Shown piece by piece: positions 58,607-64,000 of a stretch of DNA of 64,000 nucleotides; the stretch's first letter is position 1, and each line of letters opens with the position of its first letter. Location: the NCBI GenBank assembly GCA_030248065.1, contig JASAMV010008400.1, positions 27,680-91,679 on the forward strand, written 5' to 3'. Both the position numbers and the translations under genes were made by a program. This DNA comes from Rhynchonema sp. JSB1_4. Lineage: Eukaryota > Nematoda > Chromadorea > Monhysterida > Xyalidae. Below the pieces are notes generated by a model, which was not told the origin of the DNA, did not search any database, and was given only the letters and a program-made list of their open reading frames with translations.

Positions 58607-61439
58607 ATGGATTCAAAAACTAACACCGGAACCGCGATGGATAAAGTTCGTGATATGCATCAACTTCTTCGTCACTAAAATATATAATTTCTGAATAAAT
58701 GTCCGGAATTAGCACTGAATACATTTCATTGCCAAACGAAGGTCATCTAAACACGAAACATCACCACTTTTCACAAAAAAACTGGACGACAACCACACGA
58801 CACAAACTGTATCCAAACAAATAGATCACTGCTGTTTTCAGACACCAAACGACCGCAAACGGACAAACAATCGTGCCTCGAAGACCACCCACTCCAACAC
58901 AGACAGACTGATGCCGTCCAAACAATCGAAGCCATCCACATCAGGACAATCGAAACCTGGCACAGCTGCACACTCCAAATCAACCAAGCGCGTCACGTTC
59001 GACAAAGCAGCTATAAAGCATCAGGTATACATACTCTTTTAGTCTCTGCTCTTTTTCACTTCCTCAAATTCGTCCTGCTCACATGTGCTCTGCTCAAATG
59101 CCCGTGCGTCGCCTACACTGATACCAATACTATAGCACAGGCCACCAAACCAAAAAAACGACAAAAACGAAAGTCTGAAAACGTGTTCATTCTGACCGAT
59201 TCCGACGACGACGACTACATACGTGACTTCTTCCCCGGAATACGACAGCCGCCCAAACATCAGAAAACGAGCGAACAGACCGGTGAACGCACACCACAGA
59301 ACACAGGTTAAATAATCTAACACAAATTACTTTAAAAAAAAATCACCAATTTCAAACCGGATGTATTGCCATCACCGGCTGAAATGCGCACCTGAAAGTG
59401 GCCGCAGTAATCGCTACCTATCTCGAGTCAATCGTACGCAAAAATACAAATAAAACACTCAATTGAGGCCCAAATATCTTCAGCCAGCCTCAAAACTTCA
59501 AAACCATCGGTAAAATCGACTGGCACACAAACGATGGAGACCACTCAGCCGCCACCGATGACAAAAAAGAAACCGTCCGAAACCGCTTCTGGTACGAAAA
59601 AATTGAAAAATTACCGACCGCTTATGGGTGGATGCGTGCGCGCAAACACGCAAAAACCCACTCATTTTAGCCAAATTTACCCATAAATGTAAAAAATTAA
59701 CATTTAATTACACCAATTTTGGAGCAAAAATGTGTACAATAAACACAACCTTTCTGCATTCTAACACAATCATGTCATGTCTATATTTTGGCGCTCTCTC
59801 AAATAACTCAGACACCACTGACAGTCTCTCAACTGGCTCAGACACCACCCGCAGGCTAATAACTTCTTCAGCCAGCGTCAAAACTTCCAAACCATCAGTC
59901 AAATCAACTGGCACACAAACGTTGGACATCACACAACCGCCGCCAACGCCAAAACCAGCACCGGCAGCCAAAAAGGAACAATCACAAACAGCTTCAGGTA
60001 CGGAAAATTATAAAAAAATTACAACTTCAATAACAGTAAGTCTACAGCCATATCAGTTCGACAGAAATAATTAGATAGATAAAACCACATTTCAATCCAT
60101 TACATTGCACAAAATTGCTTGCATGACAGCCTACACTGAAACAACACCGTCTACGCCACAAGTGCCTCTTCAGTCATGCGTCAGAACCGGTTACAATCGT
60201 TCCCCCAACCGTTTTTTCGCGTGCGATCAAAAAATTAAAAAAAAAAAGAAAAAATAACCCCACCTTGATCGGCAAAAAATAATATTAAATTATCCTCAGC
60301 ACAAATGACGCCAACCAAACAACCCATCGCAAACACCGGCAAGAAAACAACGAATCACGATGACTCGATCCAGTTCAGATGCCAAACCATATCGGCGCCA
60401 CACCGACGACGAACGCTCGATTTCATACAACGATTCAAACTGAACAAGGCACTAAAGGAACAAGTATGTTTCACTAACCACAGCAAACCAGTCTCAACAT
60501 TTTAATAATACCAAAAAAAATTCTGATCATTCATGTACTCAAACCGACGACAAAAAACCGTAAAAACGGTTCTTGAAACACTAACACCACGTTTTAAGAG
60601 CTATTTACAGAATTCTGGCAACTTACAAAAACCTCAACTTAACCACAAAAATTCACAAAAAAACCAATTTCAGAATGATAACGCGTCCACGTACTTGATG
60701 CACATCAAGAACCCGGCCAACAGACGATATTCACTCAAAACGAAATTTGCCGCAACCCAGCAAACATCTCGACACCGTCGCAAAAGGTATACCGAACACA
60801 CTTTAAAAAATCTCAAAACATGACATCATCATCCCGAAAACATGACATTTCAGTTCAGTGCCATACAAAAAGATATTCACGTTCCTCGAAATTGACGAAG
60901 ATGTTGATTGCTTCCCGAACGTGTACGCACGACCAAAATACGAAGAAGCCCCCATGAAATACGCACGTCGACCGTTCATCAAACTTGAGGTTTGCAGCAT
61001 AACAAACTAATCACATTTACACTAATAACATTATGCAACACAAAAAAAAAGAACTATAAAGGAAACCAAATTTATTTTAAATGACTATAATTTCACGACA
61101 ACAACGCAAAATATTTACATTCAGCCACACATCAACTACAACTCCGACGCCGACAGTGATGACACAACTTGGCCATTCTGCCCAATGAAACTGCCACCCA
61201 AACGTCGACCAAGACAACCTAATCGTCAAATCGACCCTCTACAAGAATCCATCGATTCAATCGACAGCGAGGATGATTCGATTCAAGAAAACGAGACATA
61301 CAGCGAAGATGAATCATTCTATACAGAGCACGAATTCGAAATGGATTCATCATCAACTTCACAAGAGCCAGAAACTGGTCAGTCGAACGACGAAATTACA
61401 AACACGCAAGAAAATCGTGATTCAGAAAATGATGACTAA
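58607..61439 (+). CDS. Unknown nuclear-type scaffold protein with SIM, RVxF and LC8 motifs
   Basis: Not recognised as a family. Nine exons in exact phase: 58607-58645, 58842-59024, 59141-59306, 59484-59591, 59872-59997, 60300-60463, 60674-60786, 60854-60989, 61125-61439 (449 residues). In order: a basic serine-rich lead; KRVTF, a PP1-docking RVxF-type motif (about residue 64); NLS KPKKRQKRK; VFILTDSDDDDY, a textbook SUMO-interacting motif; two duplicated exons, each with KTSKPSVKSTGTQT (LC8-type TQT); RRRTLDFIQRFKLNKALKEQ and a basic block; YKKIFTFLEIDEDV; and a tail of about 70 residues rich in D, E and S. It suggests a nuclear hub acting on host SUMO, PP1 and dynein light chain systems. Motif roles are inferred, the gene structure is well supported. 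Confidence 0.7.
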
Positions 61440-61471
61440 TATGCACAAATCATTTCGGTTTTGTTTAGGAT

Positions 61472-61625
61472 AACGCTGTCTCGTCGAGTTACGTTTTTTT
61501 TGTGTTTTGTTTTGTTTTGTTTGAGGTATTTCTGAATTTGTTTATGAAAACGCTGTCTCGTCGAGTTACGTTTTTTTGTGTTTTGTTTTGTGTGAGATAT
61601 TTCTGAACAACCTTAATTAGCTCGA
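61472..61625. repeat. Tandem duplication of about 77 bp in a 3' UTR
   Basis: AACGCTGTCTCGTCGAGTTA with its following T/G-rich stretch occurs at 61472 and again at 61549, just behind the stop at 61439. Confidence 0.88.
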
Positions 61626-61629
61626 CATG

Positions 61630-62465
61630 CGAAGCTCATTCAAAAATAGCTTGGAATATTCAATGCATTTATTCTCGTTCATCAAGCGCCTGTCACTGAT
61701 GGTCTGATTACTTTTTACGTCAGTTATTCACCACCTAATTTCAACCCACCACCATGAAAAACGTGCATACCAAAGTGCATCCTCAAGTTACTTTTCTACC
61801 TTCATCTGCTCGTTCGACAAAGTTGATAACCTAATTTGTCTCCCTCCCGTTAATCAATGCGCTTGTTCAATTTATTTTGCTTTCATTCTGACCCACGAAC
61901 AAAAATAAATATGTTCCATTTTTGGCCGGAGTCGCAACTGAAAGAAAGAGATCGGGTGTACCAAAACTACTCCCGCATGACACAAACGAGATTATAACCG
62001 GAGTGACCCTTACGACTCATACCCTGACCAATTTCAAATTCTCAAACATCAACACGGGATAAAACGACCAGTTATAATCTCTAGACCGTGTCCTACATGA
62101 AAAAATTACACTCCACCATTTACGCTGGTCCACATTACTCATTGTCTTTCAGATTCATCAAACAACCATCATCTGCATCAACTCGAAAGACAACCGTCGC
62201 TCTACATCGTACACCATGCTGGGGCCACCACTATCACCGCACATGCACTAGTCTAGCCAGCACTGGGAACAGCCCCCAGGTTTCCGGCCAGAACGGCCGG
62301 CACAGCGCCCTTGACCCCCTCCTCTTTTTTCTTCCGTCCTTCTCAGGCCAGAAACGGCACGGGCGCAACACTGTAGCCGAGCCGTATGCACCTGTCCCGT
62401 CTACTTGACCTAAAAATTAATCATTTTGACACAAAAAAAATAACAGTTACAGACATAACTTTACC
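61630..62465. other. Spacer between two + strand element genes
   Basis: No supported exon; the 106-codon open frame at 62088-62408 contains a CAGGTTTCCGGCCAGAACGG block resembling transposon-arm sequence and lacks splice context. AATAAA at about 61902 could end the upstream transcript. Confidence 0.4.
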
Positions 62466-62474
62466 TATATAAAG
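62466..62474 (+). promoter_or_regulatory. TATA box
   Basis: TATATAAAG, 207 bp before the ATG at 62681, preceded by non-coding sequence. It is the clearest core promoter motif in the element. Confidence 0.5.
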
Positions 62475-62680
62475 CAAAACTTCCCACACGTAACCCCGGC
62501 GGGTAACCGAAACAAAAATGGGACCAAACGTAAGGGGGTACTGGATGGAGACGGCCCTGGGGGACGGCATCAGACTGAACAGACATCAAATCAACCATTC
62601 AGCATCAACGAACCAATCCGATCTACGGCCAAATAATACAACATCATCACTTACGACGCTCGACAAGAGTAATAACAACA

Positions 62681-63671
62681 ATGTCACAATCCGACAAGAC
62701 TGAAGCCAAAGCCCAAAACGCTCAACAAAGCGACAACAACCACACCGAATCGGTATTAAAACACAATAACTTATTTACACATTACAGCATGAGTTTAACA
62801 AACACCTTATTCATGCATTCCAGGATGCTCCACGCGAAAAGAAAGCGAAAGTCATTCAATCAGCAATACAGACCGCATTGAACGAAGAAGCGGCAATGGT
62901 CAAAAACGTAAGTTATTAAACACAAAAACCTAATTACCCAACAGCTAACAAACTCAACACCCTTTCAGGCCGAAGACGCCAGCTGGCTGTTGGCTCAAAA
63001 CAATTCGGAAATTGACAACAACACACAGCAACAAAACGATGAAAGCGCAACCAACCAAACTATCCAGCCAAACGATGACGAACATGCAGAGACAGGCCAC
63101 TGCAACCAGGTACATTCTCAAACGTAACCAATCCACGCCACATAGAATAATTGCGCAACACGATTCTGATCAAATAGAAAAAAAGTCCGCCAACATCAGA
63201 CTTAACCTAATTTGCGAATGGGTCTTGCACCGTCAGCGACATTCAGATCATCTGCAAAATGCCGACCGGAATCGTCAAAACCGCAAAAAAGGAGCAGCAA
63301 GTCGACATGCATCAATTTGTCAAATGGATCAACTGCCGCGTGGCAAAAATGACGTCGTTGCGCAACGAACATCAAACCGTAAGTAACAGCTAAAGACTTG
63401 GACAAAACGGCTTGAAACAGGCTAAAAAATGGGAGAATTTTTCCCGGTCTCAGAAAAAAACGGTTTTTAAAGGTTTTTTCCAAAACTAGCCCGCAACTAT
63501 AGCTAAGGCATATCCATCCAGGTGCTCGACCAACTGCAGATGGCGATCTACAAAGCCCAGGGAAAAGACATCGATGACGAGTCAGATCATTCATTCAATT
63601 CCGACGACACCGTCCTGGTCTCTGATCAAGAGGCAGATGAAAACGCGAAGCCAGCAGACGACACCAAATGA
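62681..63671 (+). CDS. Unknown acidic coiled protein, 192 residues
   Basis: Not recognised. Five exons in exact phase: 62681-62752, 62824-62907, 62969-63109, 63247-63378, 63522-63671. It starts MSQSDKTEAKAQ, with a polar N/Q/D-rich first half. A helical segment follows (QQVDMHQFVKWINCRVAKM then VLDQLQMAIYKAQGKD) of coiled-coil style, and then a strongly acidic tail ending NAKPADDTK. TATA box 207 bp upstream and AATAAA 225 bp downstream frame a plausible complete transcription unit. Confidence 0.65.
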
Positions 63672-64000
63672 TCTGACTACAAATGATAACATCAAATGAT
63701 TGAGAACCTATTAAAAGACACGAACAAGAACATCGTTTACAGCTTACTCTACAACTATTTTTGGAAGCATATTTCTTCGTTTCTCGTTGAAAACTTTGTT
63801 GTTTCTTTCGATGGCAAAAAAATGATTAGCATTAGCAACAGCATTTAAACCATTATCATTGTTTTCATTGTTTACGCTAGAAGAAATTTTCCAGTAATAA
63901 AATTCTATTTTTGTTCATTATTTTTTTTAACCAAGAACCAACTGTGACATGCGTCTTTGACCATTTTTTTACTCCAAAAACAAACTTTGACACACAACTT
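63672..64000 (+). other. 3' flank with polyadenylation signal
   Basis: AATAAA at 63896-63901 is the likely poly(A) signal of the gene ending at 63671. No end of the giant element is visible before the window stops. Confidence 0.5.

Larger units (their letters stand above)
27100..64000. mobile_element. Putative giant MULE-class element carrying a histone H3 gene (right end outside window)
   Basis: At least 36.9 kb that differs from the left part in three visible ways. Genes are dense with introns of mainly 45-100 bp. There is strong strand compositional asymmetry that flips near 49.6 kb. It encodes a MULE-type transposase, a divergent H3 and several unfamiliar nuclear-type proteins. It abuts a truncated host GPCR gene on the left. 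The extent is inferred: the left limit is placed at about 27.1 kb by composition and gene style, and the right limit is not reached. An alternative is an integrated large DNA virus-like replicon that acquired a transposase, or two adjacent elements meeting near 50 kb. Confidence 0.5.

Noticed and set aside
27100..64000. Polinton/Maverick or nucleocytoplasmic virus identity
   Set aside because: I could not recognise a protein-primed polymerase, retroviral-type integrase, packaging ATPase, protease or capsid protein; the only recombinase is MULE-type. It remains possible that one of the unknown genes is a distant capsid.

Overview
The window is nuclear DNA of a bilaterian-type animal. Coding sequence is split by GT-AG introns, the left part carries recognisable metazoan genes (a TGN38/TGN46-like trans-Golgi protein, a FoxG forkhead factor, a rhodopsin-family receptor), and there are MITEs, a tRNA-derived SINE and homopolymer tracts. 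I cannot name the phylum from sequence alone.

Left part (1-27 kb), ordinary host DNA. All three recognised genes lie on the minus strand: TGN38-like (1213-6005), FoxG (9093-10911, first exon not found) and the last two exons of a class A GPCR (25861-26632). Introns are a few hundred bases to 1.4 kb. The spacers hold MITE families with long inverted repeats (two copies of a 278-bp TA-flanked family), foldback elements, and a tRNA-SINE that has been split by a MITE.

Right part (about 27.1 kb to beyond 63.7 kb), a different kind of DNA. It starts just behind the GPCR exon that opens with TM6, so the upstream GPCR exons are displaced or missing. It looks like one very large mobile element or integrated replicon, at least 37 kb long. 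It has about ten intron-dense genes on both strands, with introns mostly 45-100 bp. Two are recognisable: a MULE-type DDE transposase with a SWIM zinc finger (42089-49452), and a divergent histone H3 with three exons (39526-40989). The others are unknown proteins, several of which look nuclear: one combines a basic NLS, an RVxF-type PP1 motif, a SUMO-interacting motif, duplicated TQT (LC8) exons and an acidic tail; two others carry SUMO-acceptor motifs; one has paired CxxC motifs. I found no polymerase, integrase or capsid gene that I could recognise.

The element shows a striking strand asymmetry. The + strand is visibly G/T-rich from about 27.2 to 49.5 kb and A/C-rich from about 50 to 63.7 kb, whichever strand the genes use. 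A perfect 12-bp-arm stem-loop and copies of a recurring 10-mer (TGATGTTTCA) lie near the switch. Its introns are filled with non-autonomous transposons (hAT-like with an 8-bp target duplication, and a CAGTGTAGTTCCTG family). My leading interpretation is an undescribed giant MULE-class element carrying its own H3 variant; its right end lies outside the window.
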